A DNA stretch of 64,000 nucleotides from Gemmatimonas aurantiaca (GCF_037190085.1 NZ_JBBCJO010000012.1:434001-498000), one strand, 5' to 3'; positions 1-11,036 are shown, numbered from the stretch's first letter. The notes: a model not told the origin generated them from the letters alone. Numbers and translations are program-made.

Positions 1-582
1 GTGGCCCGTGCTCACCCAGCGGGTGAGCAATCGTGGCACCTTCACGCGCGCGAAATGCTCCTTCCCCGTCTCCGGATCGCGGATTTCCACCGCGAGAGAC
101 AGCGAGAGGTTGGAGATGTAGGGGAACGGGTGCCCCGGGTCGACCGCCAGTGGCGTCAGCACGGGGAACACCTGCGATTCGAAGAACGCGGCCAGTCGGG
201 CGCGTTCCGCATCGTCGAGCGCATCCATCGACACGATCTCGATGCCATGCTGCGCCAGCGCGGGCAACAGGTCCCGCCTGAGCGCATGGCGCCGGCGCAC
301 CAGCAGCTCGTTCACGCGTTCACGGATGGCCTCGAGCTGTTCCACCGGCGAAAGCGGATCGGGCGCGTACTGCGCGGCCCCCAGCGTGACCTTCCGACGG
401 AGGCCGGCCAGCCGGACCATGTAGAACTCGTCGAGATTCGTGCTGAAGATCGCGAGAAACTTGAGTCGTTCCAGCAACGGCACGCGTTCGTCGAGCGCTT
501 CCTCGAGGACGCGCGCGTTGAATTCGAGCCACGAGAGTTCGCGGTTCAAATACGGCAGTGCCAGCGATGTCGCAGAAGCCAT
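1..582 (-). CDS. ppk: Polyphosphate kinase 1, N-terminal part (runs off the left edge)
   Basis: PPK1 makes inorganic polyphosphate reversibly from the gamma-phosphate of ATP. Only the first 194 residues are here, against about 700 for the family. The protein opens at an ATG at 582. The conserved N-domain stretch YLNRELSWLEFNARVLEEA is at residues 10-28, and FSTNLDEFYMVRLAGLRRK follows about 25 residues later; both are family hallmarks. The catalytic histidine and phospholipase-D-like C domains lie outside the window. The gene sits 46 bp downstream of the Pit transporter on the same strand, so phosphate uptake and polyphosphate storage are probably co-transcribed. The identity is very secure from the N-domain; completeness cannot be judged. 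Confidence 0.93.
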   Translation of the reverse strand, partial: MASATSLALPYLNRELSWLEFNARVLEEALDERVPLLERLKFLAIFSTNLDEFYMVRLAGLRRKVTLGAAQYAPDPLSPVEQLEAIRERVNELLVRRRHALRRDLLPALAQHGIEIVSMDALDDAERARLAAFFESQVFPVLTPLAVDPGHPFPYISNLSLSLAVEIRDPETGKEHFARVKVPRLLTRWVSTGH

Positions 583-628
583 CCATACACTCCGGAGCGC
601 CATGCGCCCCGGAGTCTCCTTGACGGGA

Positions 629-1666
629 TCAGAGCGGAATGAAAGCGGCGAGCAGTCGATACGCCAGCGCGGCCATCACCGCACTCGCCGGGATCGTGAT
701 GACCCACGCCCACACGATCCGACCGGCCAACCCCCAGCGAACGGCCGACAGCCGGTTGGTGGCACCGACGCCGACGATCGCGCCGGTGATGGTGTGCGTC
801 GTGCTCACCGGAATACCCAGCTTCGACGCCGCCAGAATGACCAGCGCGCCGCCGGTTTCGGCGCAGAATCCACCCACCGGACGCAGTTTCGTGATGCGCG
901 TGCCCATCGTATGCACGATACGCCAGCCACCAAAAAGCGTTCCCAGGGAGATCATGGTGTACGCACTGAGCTCCACCCAGATGGGGATGTGATCCAGTGT
1001 CGTGACATGCAGATGCGCCAGCAGACCGGTTTCGTTGGCGAAGGCCGACTGCGTGGCCACGAGCAGACCGACGATGATCCCCATCGTCTTCTGCGCGTCA
1101 TTGCCGCCATGGGCGAGCGAGAGCAGTGCGGAACTGGTCAACTGCAAGACGCGGAATGCCTTCTCCGCGCGCGCGTTCGCCACCCGCCGGAAGAGATTGA
1201 AGACGAGCACCATGAGCAGAAAGCCCATGAGCGCCCCCAGTATCGGCGACAGCGCGATCGCCGACAGCGTCTCGATCCACTTCTTGCCCCACAGCAGCGC
1301 CGCGAAGCCCGCCTTGGCCACGGCCGCGCCGGCATACCCCCCGATCAGCGCATGGGAAGAACTCGACGGAATACCGAACCACCAGGTGATCAGATTCCAC
1401 GTGATGGCGCCCAGCAATCCGCCCAGGATGACGTTGGCGTCGACCACGTTGAGGTCGATGAAACCGGCCGCCACCGACTTGGCCACGGCGGTGCCCACGA
1501 AGAACAACGCCGAGAAGTTGAACACGGCCGCCCAGATCACGGCGGCCAGAGGACTCAGGACCCGCGTACCGACGATCGTGGCGATCGAGTTGGCGGAGTC
1601 GTGGAATCCATTGATGAAATCGAACGCCAGCGCGATGGCGACGATGAGAACGACGAAAGTGACCAC
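629..1666 (-). CDS. pit: Low-affinity inorganic phosphate transporter, PiT family
   Basis: This is an inner-membrane permease of 345 residues that imports phosphate (usually as metal-phosphate) with protons or sodium. The sequence is almost entirely hydrophobic helices. It carries the two duplicated PiT signatures: FINGFHDSANSIATIVGTR near the N-terminus, and LAHGGNDAQKTMG plus GIPVSTTHTITGAIVGVG in the second half. The start is a GTG at 1666; no ATG gives a better N-terminus, and a GGGA lies just upstream. It follows the DUF47 gene by 12 bp and precedes ppk by 46 bp, which is the common DUF47-pit pairing. The length is at the short end of the family (bacterial Pit runs from 330 to 500). Confidence 0.95.
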   Translation of the reverse strand: MVTFVVLIVAIALAFDFINGFHDSANSIATIVGTRVLSPLAAVIWAAVFNFSALFFVGTAVAKSVAAGFIDLNVVDANVILGGLLGAITWNLITWWFGIPSSSSHALIGGYAGAAVAKAGFAALLWGKKWIETLSAIALSPILGALMGFLLMVLVFNLFRRVANARAEKAFRVLQLTSSALLSLAHGGNDAQKTMGIIVGLLVATQSAFANETGLLAHLHVTTLDHIPIWVELSAYTMISLGTLFGGWRIVHTMGTRITKLRPVGGFCAETGGALVILAASKLGIPVSTTHTITGAIVGVGATNRLSAVRWGLAGRIVWAWVITIPASAVMAALAYRLLAAFIPL

Positions 1667-1678
1667 GGGTCCCGCGGG

Positions 1679-2326
1679 TCAGCTGTTCTTGAGCGCGATA
1701 CTCTCGAGGACGTTCGACACGTCCTCACACTCGTCGATCGCCTCCTCGAGTGCGTCGAAGATCTCCTTCCATTTCAGCACCTCGATGGCCGGTTCCTCGC
1801 GATCGAAGAGCGTTCCCACCGCCTGCGCGTACAGCGCATCGCCTTCTTCCTCGAGCTGTTTGATGGCGCGGCCATGCTCCATCATGCGCTGGCGCTTGGT
1901 GACATCGCCCACCGCCGCCAGGATCTCCTTGCTGGCACGCACCAGCACATCGGCCATCTGCACCCCGCCGTCACGCGGAGCCGTCACGCGGAACATCGCC
2001 ACCCGCCGGGAGGCCCCATTGATCAGATCGATGACATTGTCGAGACGCTTGGCGAGGAGATGGATGTCCTCGCGATCGAGCGGCGTGACGAAGCTCGTGT
2101 CGATGCGCTGGTTGATGAGCTGCACGATGGCATCGCCATCGGTTTCCACCTTCTTGATCTGGGGCGTGAGCTGCGCCGAGTTGGCGGGGTTCTCGAACAG
2201 GGTGCGCAACAACGCGGCCGCCTGTCCGATATGCACCGCCAACTGGCGGAAATGATCGAAGAAAGTTTCGTCCCTGGAGAAGAGCTTCACGAAGTGGAGG
2301 GCTGAAGTCGGAGCAAGGAACCACAT
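1679..2326 (-). CDS. DUF47/PhoU-like phosphate transport accessory protein
   Basis: This is a cytoplasmic helical protein of about 215 residues from the DUF47 (TIGR00153-type) family, which is distantly related to PhoU and is almost always paired with PiT permeases. The sequence has the typical pattern: an FSRDETFFDHF opening, then long amphipathic helices with the segment LEEEGDALYAQAVGTLFDREEPAIEVLKWKEIFDALEEAIDECEDVSNVLE in shortened form near the C-terminus, whose acidic positions resemble PhoU metal-binding motifs. I chose the ATG at 2326 (MWFLAP); an in-frame ATG at 2374 would add 16 unlikely residues. It heads the operon with pit and ppk. A role in controlling Pit activity is inferred from family pairing, not from this sequence. 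Confidence 0.88.
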   Translation of the reverse strand: MWFLAPTSALHFVKLFSRDETFFDHFRQLAVHIGQAAALLRTLFENPANSAQLTPQIKKVETDGDAIVQLINQRIDTSFVTPLDREDIHLLAKRLDNVIDLINGASRRVAMFRVTAPRDGGVQMADVLVRASKEILAAVGDVTKRQRMMEHGRAIKQLEEEGDALYAQAVGTLFDREEPAIEVLKWKEIFDALEEAIDECEDVSNVLESIALKNS

Positions 2327-2498
2327 CACCGCGGGGCCAGGCTCCGCGCGCGTATGAAAGCGCGTCCGTGCCACGGCTCACCGCAGGTGGTGTAACGATT
2401 GCGTCACCGGAGCCCGAACGCCATCGGGACGCTGCAGGAATCTGCCTTCGTTACAGGACGGAGACGAAATCCGGCGAATGCACCGCAGACCGAACGGT

Positions 2499-3269
2499 TC
2501 AGGACCAAACCACTTTGGCGTCACTCACCGTGCGTCGCCGACGCACCAGCTCCGGATTCTCGAAGATGCGCGCGAGCAGCACGCCGGCCACGAAGCCTCC
2601 CACGTGCGCCCACACGGCCACCCCGCCGGATATCTCACGACGCAGAGGGGAAAGCTCCGGCAGACCCGCCACGACCTGGCTGCCGAACCACAGAATCAGC
2701 ACGGCCCACGCCGGAAACCGGATGAGAAAGATCGGCGGGATGTAGGTCCGCACCCGGACACGCGGATACATCACCAGATACGCGCCCATGATGCCGGAAA
2801 TGGCACCGGATGCGCCCACCGTGGGCACCGGAGACTGCGGATCGACGGCCAGGTGCGCGGCCGCCGCGATCACCCCGGTCAGCAGGTAGAACGCCAGGAA
2901 ACGCAGGCGTCCCATGCTGTCCTCCACATTGTTGCCGAACACCCAGAGATAGAGGGAGTTGCCGATGAGATGGCCCCAGCTGCCATGCAGAAAGATCGAC
3001 AGCACCGGGGTTAGCCAGTTGATCGGCTGATCGTCCACCACGCAGGCCAGCGCCTGATCGCCGAAGCGGCCCAGGGGCACCCCGAGTCCGAGCGGCGCCT
3101 GCCGACTGATCTCGCCGGGCACGAAGCCCAGATCGCACACGCTCACGGCCAGCGGCAGTGGGCTTCCCGCGCCCTGCACGAAGAACCACACGCCCCAGGT
3201 CACCAGCAGAATCGCCAGCGTCATGACCGGCGTTCGCAGGGTGGGATTGTCGTCGGCTACGGGAAACAT
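2499..3269 (-). CDS. Rhomboid-family intramembrane serine protease
   Basis: This 256-residue membrane protein should cleave transmembrane substrates within the bilayer. The rhomboid hallmarks are all visible: HGSWGHLIGN at residues 95-104 in transmembrane segment 2, the catalytic serine in GASGAISG (Ser154), and the partner histidine in WAHVGGFVAG (His222). There are about six hydrophobic segments, plus a large loop between segments 1 and 2 (residues about 40-85). The gene is divergent from dnaK, with 189 bp between the start codons, and is separated from the DUF47 gene by about 170 bp with nothing recognisable. The substrate is unknown. Confidence 0.93.
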   Translation of the reverse strand: MFPVADDNPTLRTPVMTLAILLVTWGVWFFVQGAGSPLPLAVSVCDLGFVPGEISRQAPLGLGVPLGRFGDQALACVVDDQPINWLTPVLSIFLHGSWGHLIGNSLYLWVFGNNVEDSMGRLRFLAFYLLTGVIAAAAHLAVDPQSPVPTVGASGAISGIMGAYLVMYPRVRVRTYIPPIFLIRFPAWAVLILWFGSQVVAGLPELSPLRREISGGVAVWAHVGGFVAGVLLARIFENPELVRRRRTVSDAKVVWS

Positions 3270-3458
3270 GGCATCTCCGATAGGTCAAAATGGCAGCCTG
3301 CCTGCGCGACAGAATACTGCGGCCCCTTCTCCCGCACAAATGCGCCGCTCCGGCAGAGAAATCCGGCCCGGCGCTTGCCAATAGAGCTCCCGAACAACCG
3401 AAGGGCCACAGGGACACCGTGTGCCCCACACTCTGAACGAACTCTGCAACCAGATCCC

Positions 3459-5390
<1,932 letters not shown>

Positions 5391-5458
5391 CCGCAACCTG
5401 TATGGTTATCCGGGCGAACCTGTCGCCCGGATGACAGATTTCCCCAGCAGATAATCGG

Positions 5459-5484
5459 GCCCCGTCGGAAACTGCCGACGGGGC
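5459..5484 (+). terminator. Hairpin terminator after dnaK
   Basis: A perfect 10-bp GC-rich stem (5459-5468 with 5475-5484) closes a 6-base AAACTG loop and is followed by TTCGGT rather than a clean T run. A second hairpin with an 8-bp stem (5410-5417 with 5423-5430) lies just before it. The position 70 bp after the dnaK stop fits transcription termination before degP. Confidence 0.65.
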
Positions 5485-5538
5485 TTCGGTGTCTCAGTGT
5501 GGCACAGGGCAGTTCCCGAGACATCAACGCAACGACCC

Positions 5539-7065
5539 ATGTCAGCACGATTCTCACGTTTCCGTTTTGCCACCGCCGCCGTGGTCAGCTTCGGCGCCGG
5601 TGTGCTCTTCGCCTCCGGCATGGACTGGACGAAGATCAGCTGGGCCCAGAATTCCTCCGGAGCTCGCGCACCGCTCGTGCGCGGTCCGATGGGCCCCGAA
5701 ACCGGCGCCTCCTTCGCCGACATCGCCGAGCGCGTGACGCCGGCCGTGGTGGCGGTGAACACCACGCGCACGGCCCGGCCGCGCGCGCAGATCCGCGGGC
5801 GTCCCCCGCAGGGGATGGAGGACTTCCTCGAACAGTTCGGTGGACAGCAGCCCCGCCAGCAGCGTGGCGAAGGCTCGGGATTCATCCTCTCCGCCGACGG
5901 CTACATCATCACCAACAACCACGTCGTCGCCGACGCCGATCAGGTGTCGATCACGCTCAGCGACGGACGGGTGTTCAAGGCGCGGGTGGTCGGCGCCGAT
6001 TCCACCACCGACGTCGCGGTCGTGAAGATCGACGCCAAGGGACTGCCCACGCTCACCGTGGGTGATGACGAACGCACGCGGATCGGCGACTGGGTGCTGG
6101 CCATCGGCAACCCGCTCGGTCTCGATTTCACCGTGACCGCCGGCATCATCTCGGCCAAGGGACGCGGCGCCGAACTCAGCATGCCCAACCAGGGCAACTT
6201 CACCATCTCCGACTTCATCCAGACCGACGCCGCCATCAATCCCGGCAACTCGGGCGGCCCGCTCGTCAACCTGCGCGGGGAAGTCATCGGTCTGAACAGC
6301 GCCATCCAGTCGCAGACCGGGTTCTATTCCGGCTATGGCTTCGCCATCCCGATCACGCTGGTGAAGAACGTGGCCGATGCGCTGATCAAGGACGGCCGCG
6401 TGCGGATGCCGGTGATGGGGGTGTCGGTCACCCGGGTCGATCCCGAGGATGCCGGCATCAACGGACTGGCGAAGGTGGCCGGTGTGAAGGTGGCCGGCTT
6501 CAACCCGCCTGACGGCGGTCCGGCCAAGGCCGCAGGCATCGAAGTGGGCGACGTCATCACCACCGTCGACGGCAAGCCGGTCGACCGGGTGAGCGCGCTC
6601 CAGCGCATCGTGCGCATGCGTCGCATCGGCGATGTGATTCCGGTGGAAGTCGTGCGCTTCGGCACGAAGAAGTCGTTCCGGGTGAAGCTGGTGGACGCCG
6701 AAGCGGGTGGACAGCTCGCGGTGAACACCACCGAGCCCACGGGCACGTCGAGCCCGGCCGCCGGCAAGCTCGGTCTCTCGGTGGAAGCGCTCCCCGAAGA
6801 GATGGCCACGCGCATGAAGACCAACGGGCGTGGCGTGCGGGTGTCCGAGGTATCTCAGGACGGCCCGGCGCGCGACAAGATCGCCGCCGGCAGCGATGTG
6901 CTGCTCGAGGTGCTCTATCCGACACCGCGGCGCGCCATCCGCTCGGTCACCGATCTGCAGAACGCGATCTCGGGACTCAAGGACGGCGACTATGTGAGCC
7001 TGCTCGTGCAGTCGCTCGATCCGCGCGTCGGTCAGCGCGTGGTGAACATCCGCGTGGGCGGGTGA
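5539..7065 (+). CDS. degP: DegP/HtrA-family periplasmic serine protease with two PDZ domains
   Basis: This is an envelope quality-control protease of 508 residues. It begins with a hydrophobic signal or anchor segment (residues 8-27), then a linker rich in R, G and Q. The trypsin-like domain has its triad at His128 (TNNHVVADAD), Asp158 (STTDVAVVKID) and Ser238 (INPGNSGGPLVN). Two PDZ domains follow, at about 290-390 (carrying AAGIEVGDVITTVDGKPV) and 410-505. I chose the ATG at 5539 over an in-frame upstream ATG at 5497, because the signal sequence then sits at the N-terminus. It follows dnaK on the same strand but behind a hairpin terminator, so it probably has its own promoter. Confidence 0.95.
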   Translation: MSARFSRFRFATAAVVSFGAGVLFASGMDWTKISWAQNSSGARAPLVRGPMGPETGASFADIAERVTPAVVAVNTTRTARPRAQIRGRPPQGMEDFLEQFGGQQPRQQRGEGSGFILSADGYIITNNHVVADADQVSITLSDGRVFKARVVGADSTTDVAVVKIDAKGLPTLTVGDDERTRIGDWVLAIGNPLGLDFTVTAGIISAKGRGAELSMPNQGNFTISDFIQTDAAINPGNSGGPLVNLRGEVIGLNSAIQSQTGFYSGYGFAIPITLVKNVADALIKDGRVRMPVMGVSVTRVDPEDAGINGLAKVAGVKVAGFNPPDGGPAKAAGIEVGDVITTVDGKPVDRVSALQRIVRMRRIGDVIPVEVVRFGTKKSFRVKLVDAEAGGQLAVNTTEPTGTSSPAAGKLGLSVEALPEEMATRMKTNGRGVRVSEVSQDGPARDKIAAGSDVLLEVLYPTPRRAIRSVTDLQNAISGLKDGDYVSLLVQSLDPRVGQRVVNIRVGG

Positions 7066-7124
7066 ACCGACCGCGTGTGCCGCGGCGGGGCAGTTGCCCG
7101 GCCGTGGCACAGGATGGGTATGAG

Positions 7125-7160
7125 AACGGGGCGTCCGGTGCAATCGCCGGGCGCCCCGTT
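7125..7160 (+). terminator. Bidirectional terminator between degP and the D-aminopeptidase gene
   Basis: A 14-bp stem with one G-T pair (7125-7138 with 7147-7160) and an 8-base loop lies between two convergent genes. The outer bases are AA on the left and TTT on the right, so it can work in either direction. Confidence 0.75.
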
Positions 7161-7213
7161 TGCCGTGGGGGCGGTGTGGCTTCACATCCTCCCGCCCCCG
7201 TTCACTCCAGGAT

Positions 7214-8110
7214 TCAGTCCGGATTGATGAAGCGGTACAGCACCCGGATGAGTCGATACGCATCGGGCATCGACTCGCGCGAGAACTCTACGGTGGTGGG
7301 CGTCACGAGCTTCACCTCGCGAAACGCCGTCACCACCTCGGGAATGTTCGGATTGGGAAAGGTCATGCGCACCGTGTACTGCGAGAGGCGCTCGGGGCGT
7401 CCTTTGCGCGCACCGGCCACGGCGTCGCGGGCCGTCTGCTGGATATTCCGTCGCGCTTCCACGAGCGGAAGCAGCTCCACGGCCCGCGTGTTGATCGCCC
7501 GCTTCACGATCACGCCACGCACATCGGGCGCCGTGGCCTTCTGTTGTTCGATGGCGACATCGTCACCGGTCACCAGCACCACCGGCACCCCATACCAGCG
7601 GGCGAGGATCGCATTCATGCCGCCTTCGCCCACCGACAGACCGTTCACCTGCAGATCGGCCACGACACCGGAACCCGTGTGCGCGAACACGCCGCGTGGG
7701 GAGCCGGCTTTGGCGTGGTAACCCACGAACAGCACCGCATCGAAGGTGGAGTCGAGTCCCTCCATCATGCCGTGCCGCTTGAACGAGTGACTGATGAGTC
7801 GCGCCCGCGGATCGAGATCCTCGGGCAGCAGATTCCGCTGACCGCCATGGGAATCGTTCACCAGCACATCGGTGGCCCCGCCTTCGAATGCCCCGCGAAT
7901 GGCGGCATTGGCGTCCTCCACCATGAGCTTCCGTGCCCGACCGTACTCGGCGCCGGTGGCCGACGTCTGGTTGTCGCTGTTGACGCCGCTGATGCCCTCC
8001 ATGTCCACCGAGATGTAGACCTTCTTCGCACCCTGCGCCCCGGCGGGCAATGCAAGAGAGACGCCCGAAACCAGCAGGCAGACGAGGGAGAGGCGGACGA
8101 ATCGGGCCAT
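7214..8110 (-). CDS. Secreted M55-family D-aminopeptidase (DppA-like)
   Basis: This 298-residue zinc-type peptidase is of the DppA/M55 family, which removes N-terminal D-amino acids from peptides. A clear signal peptide (residues 1-25, ending LALPAGAQG) sends it to the periplasm, unlike cytoplasmic Bacillus DppA. Metal-ligand motifs are visible: VYISVDMEGISG (Asp36, Glu38), the VNDSHGG box with His88, GYHAK around residue 131, and GEGGMNA further on. The rest matches the length of the family. It lies 63 bp downstream of a beta-barrel gene on the same strand and converges on degP. Action on peptidoglycan-derived D-Ala peptides is an inference from location and family. Confidence 0.88.
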   Translation of the reverse strand: MARFVRLSLVCLLVSGVSLALPAGAQGAKKVYISVDMEGISGVNSDNQTSATGAEYGRARKLMVEDANAAIRGAFEGGATDVLVNDSHGGQRNLLPEDLDPRARLISHSFKRHGMMEGLDSTFDAVLFVGYHAKAGSPRGVFAHTGSGVVADLQVNGLSVGEGGMNAILARWYGVPVVLVTGDDVAIEQQKATAPDVRGVIVKRAINTRAVELLPLVEARRNIQQTARDAVAGARKGRPERLSQYTVRMTFPNPNIPEVVTAFREVKLVTPTTVEFSRESMPDAYRLIRVLYRFINPD

Positions 8111-8173
8111 CGGGACTCCGCAAGGCGAGGGTGAGCGTCGGACTTCCCGCTCACCCGGCCGAGCGGAGGAGCG

Positions 8174-8770
8174 TTACCGGAAAAGGTAGAGCGAGGCGCC
8201 CACCTGCACACGGGTACCGGTGGACTTGAACGATTCCTTGGTCGTGTTGCCTCCGGTGATGTCCCGCAGGCGGGTCAGGTTGCCGAAGGTCCACAGAGCG
8301 CTGCCGGTGACCGCGATGTTCGGCGTCAGACCGATGTGCACACCCGCGCCGCCGGTGGGAGCGACGCCGTCAAAATCGGTGGACCCCGATGCCGCACGCC
8401 CGGTGGCTCCCGCCGTGGCGAAGAGTCGTACCGGCGAATCCGCGCCCGGCACCAGGTACAGACGCAGCAGGGCATCGTACTGGGAGATCGTCACATCGTC
8501 GGAGTCACCGCGGCGCGTGAGCACATTGCGATCGAAGTTGACGAGCACCGCCACGTTGTCGGACATGCCGAACCCGGCATGCAGCCCGAAGCCGCTGCCG
8601 AACTTGAGGTCTTCGGCGGCTTCCTTCACGCTCACGGAGGCGCCGGAGTATTGCAGCCCGACCATGAGACCGCGTGTGCTGCCAGCCTGGGCCTGCAAGG
8701 TGGTGCCGCCCAGCGTGGCGGCCGCCAGGGCAAGGATCGTCGCGAACACTGGTGTCCGATTGCGAGACAT
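8174..8770 (-). CDS. Small outer-membrane beta-barrel protein, function unknown
   Basis: This is a 198-residue protein with a signal peptide (residues 1-29, ending TTLQAQA). The body is made of alternating hydrophobic/polar strands with aromatic girdle residues and ends in SLYLFR, whose terminal aromatic-charged pattern is typical of outer-membrane barrels. The size fits an eight-stranded OmpA/OmpX-like barrel. Nothing in it identifies a ligand. Its start is 155 bp from the divergent tRNA-Leu gene. It may be co-transcribed with the secreted D-aminopeptidase 63 bp downstream. Confidence 0.72.
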   Translation of the reverse strand: MSRNRTPVFATILALAAATLGGTTLQAQAGSTRGLMVGLQYSGASVSVKEAAEDLKFGSGFGLHAGFGMSDNVAVLVNFDRNVLTRRGDSDDVTISQYDALLRLYLVPGADSPVRLFATAGATGRAASGSTDFDGVAPTGGAGVHIGLTPNIAVTGSALWTFGNLTRLRDITGGNTTKESFKSTGTRVQVGASLYLFR

Positions 8771-8925
8771 GGATTCTCCGGGAATAGGTCGGTAATGGGT
8801 CTCTGGGGTGTTCCGGGACTGCTACACCCGCTGGGCAAAAACAGCGCTCCCATCGGGCGATCCACGTCACCAGGCGTGGTGACTATACTTGGGGAATGGA
8901 CCCGCAGAAGCTTGGCGAGCCCAGC

Positions 8926-9007
8926 GCGGACGTGGCGAAATTGGTAGACGCGCCAGCCTTAGGAGCTGGTCCTTCACGGGGTCCCGGTTCGAGTCCGGGC
9001 GTTCGCA
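8926..9007 (+). tRNA. tRNA-Leu, anticodon UAG
   Basis: The gene folds as a class II tRNA. The acceptor stem is GCGGACG (8926-8932) with CGTTCGC (9000-9006), one G-T pair. The anticodon stem is CCAGC/GCTGG with loop CTTAGGA, giving anticodon TAG at 8960-8962. There is a long variable region (about 13 bases) and a T arm CCCGG-TTCGAGT-CCGGG. The discriminator is A9007. The 3' CCA is not encoded (the next bases are TGA), so it must be added after transcription. Confidence 0.95.
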
Positions 9008-9254
9008 TGAGGTCGTTTGAATGAATTTTGAATGGACACCGTAACCCACTTTCCAAAGGTTTACGCCCGCCAAGCAAATGTGCAACAGGGTAGGGTAGCC
9101 GTATCGAAAAGCCGATAATTTCAATCGACATTTATCGACACCTGAATTGTGATCCGCTCGACCGAACGTGTCGGACAAACCCTTCTTGCCGAGTCCCGGT
9201 CCGGGACACACTCTAGCGGGAGTCTGCTTCTCTCTCCCTCAGGAGTCCCACCTC

Positions 9255-11036
9255 ATGGCAGCGACGGACGTCACCGACCCGCAATACTACCACCGGGTCG
9301 TAGACTGTCAGTGGGCCTGTCCGGCCCACACCAATGTTCCCGGATACATCCGCCTCATCGCGCAGGGTCGATACACCGAATCGTATCTGCTCAATCGCGA
9401 GTCGAACGTTTTTCCAGGAATTCTCGGGCGTACCTGTGATCGCCCCTGCGAGCCCGCCTGTCGGCGCGGTCGTGTCGAAGAAAAACCCGTCGCGATCTGC
9501 CGCCTCAAGCGCGTCGCGGCCGATCATCGGGACGACATCAAGGCCTTCCTCCCCACCGCACCGGCCGTCAAGAACGGCAAGCGCGTCGCGCTCGTGGGCG
9601 CTGGTCCGTCGGCACTCACCGTCGCCAACGACCTGCTCCCACTCGGCTACGACGTCACCATCTACGAGCGCCATGCGCAGCCCGGTGGGCTCATGCGCAT
9701 CAACATTCCGTCGTTCCGCCTGCCGGCGCAGGTGCTCGACGACGAATGCGGCTACATCATCGACATGGGTGCCACCATGCAGTACGGCACCGAAGTCACC
9801 AGCCTGAAAGCGCTGCTCGATGACGGTTACGATGCGGTCTACGTCGGCACCGGGGCGCCCAAGGGCAAGGAGCTCGACATTCCCGGCCGCTGGGATGCAC
9901 CATCGCAGGTGCACATCGGTATCGAGTGGCTGGCCAACGTGCACTTCGGTCACATCGAGAAGATCGAACCGCGCGTGGTGATCATCGGCGTGGGCAACAC
10001 CGCCATGGATTGCTGCCGCACGGCCAAGCGCGTCGGCGCCACCGATGTGAAGGTCGTCGCGCGCCGCGGTCGCAAGCACTTCAAAGCGTCGCCGTGGGAA
10101 CTCGAGGACGCCGAGGAGGAACAGGTCGAGATCATCGAGAATCATGCACCGAAGCGCATGGTGATCGAGAACGGCAAGCTCACCGGCATGGAGTTCGAAG
10201 TCCTCGCCTGGACCGAAGACACCAACGGCAAGCAGACCAGCACCGTGACCGGCACCACGATCATCCCGTGTGACGCGGTCATTCTCGCCATCGGTCAGGA
10301 CAACGCCTTCCCCTGGATCGAACGCGACATCGGCGTGGAATTCGACGGGCGCGGCATGCCCAAAGTCGACAAGACCACCCACCAGAGCACGCACCCGCAG
10401 GTGTTCTTCGGCGGTGACGCGGCGTGGGGCCCGGAGAACATCATCTGGGCCGTCGCGCACGGACACCAGGCGGCCATCTCCATCGATCTGCAGTGTCAGG
10501 GCCAGGACGTGCACGACCGTCCGCCCTATGGCATGACGCTGGTCAGCGCCAAGATGGGCATGCACAGCTGGGCGTACGACAACGATTACGAAACGGCGAA
10601 GCGCGCCAAGATGAAGCACGAGGAACTGGTCAAGCGCTTCAGCGGCATCAGTATCGAAGTGGAACTCGGGTTCACCGCGGAACAGACGGCGCTCGAAGTG
10701 GGACGCTGTCTCAACTGCGACATCGAGACACATTTCACCGCATCCGCGTGTATCGAGTGTGATGCCTGCGTGGACATCTGTCCCACGAGCTGCCTCACGA
10801 TCACCACCAACAGCACGCCCATCGACGAGTTGCGCACGCGGCTGTCCGCGCCGGCGCTCAACGAATCACAACCGATCTACGTCTCCACGGCGCTGCCGCA
10901 GACCCACCGCATCATGGTGAAGGACGAGGACGTCTGCCTGCACTGTGGTCTGTGTGCGGAACGCTGCCCCACCGCCGCGTGGGACATGCGCATTTTCGAC
11001 CTCAAGAAGCCCGTTGCCGGGATGGCCTACGCATGA
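9255..11036 (+). CDS. GltD-like FAD/NAD(P) oxidoreductase with C-terminal 2x[4Fe-4S] ferredoxin domain
   Basis: This 593-residue flavoprotein resembles the small subunit of glutamate synthase and the electron-entry half of dihydropyrimidine dehydrogenase. The N-terminal Fe-S domain has cysteines at 18, 22, 61, 65, 69 and 82. The FAD Rossmann motif is VALVGAGPSALTVAND (about 111-126), and the NAD(P) motif is VVIIGVGNTAMDCCRTA (about 240-256). The C-terminus holds two ferredoxin motifs, CIECDACVDICP and CLHCGLCAERCP. The start is the ATG at 9255 with AGGAG at 9241. It overlaps korA by 4 bp (ATGA), so it most likely moves electrons between KorAB and NAD(P)H. No gltB is present, so glutamate synthesis is unlikely to be its job. 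Confidence 0.9.
   Translation: MAATDVTDPQYYHRVVDCQWACPAHTNVPGYIRLIAQGRYTESYLLNRESNVFPGILGRTCDRPCEPACRRGRVEEKPVAICRLKRVAADHRDDIKAFLPTAPAVKNGKRVALVGAGPSALTVANDLLPLGYDVTIYERHAQPGGLMRINIPSFRLPAQVLDDECGYIIDMGATMQYGTEVTSLKALLDDGYDAVYVGTGAPKGKELDIPGRWDAPSQVHIGIEWLANVHFGHIEKIEPRVVIIGVGNTAMDCCRTAKRVGATDVKVVARRGRKHFKASPWELEDAEEEQVEIIENHAPKRMVIENGKLTGMEFEVLAWTEDTNGKQTSTVTGTTIIPCDAVILAIGQDNAFPWIERDIGVEFDGRGMPKVDKTTHQSTHPQVFFGGDAAWGPENIIWAVAHGHQAAISIDLQCQGQDVHDRPPYGMTLVSAKMGMHSWAYDNDYETAKRAKMKHEELVKRFSGISIEVELGFTAEQTALEVGRCLNCDIETHFTASACIECDACVDICPTSCLTITTNSTPIDELRTRLSAPALNESQPIYVSTALPQTHRIMVKDEDVCLHCGLCAERCPTAAWDMRIFDLKKPVAGMAYA

Noticed and set aside
440..2305. A 621-codon plus-strand frame across ppk, pit and the DUF47 gene
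   Set aside because: Rich in R, H, D and Q with no domain; it lies opposite three recognised genes and reflects GC codon bias.
3270..3458. CIRCE-type heat-shock operator before dnaK
   Set aside because: No TTAGCACTC/GAGTGCTAA inverted repeat is present in the 189-bp upstream region.
5554..7263. A 569-codon minus-strand frame opposite degP
   Set aside because: It runs over the whole DegP gene and through the terminator, with no recognisable domain.
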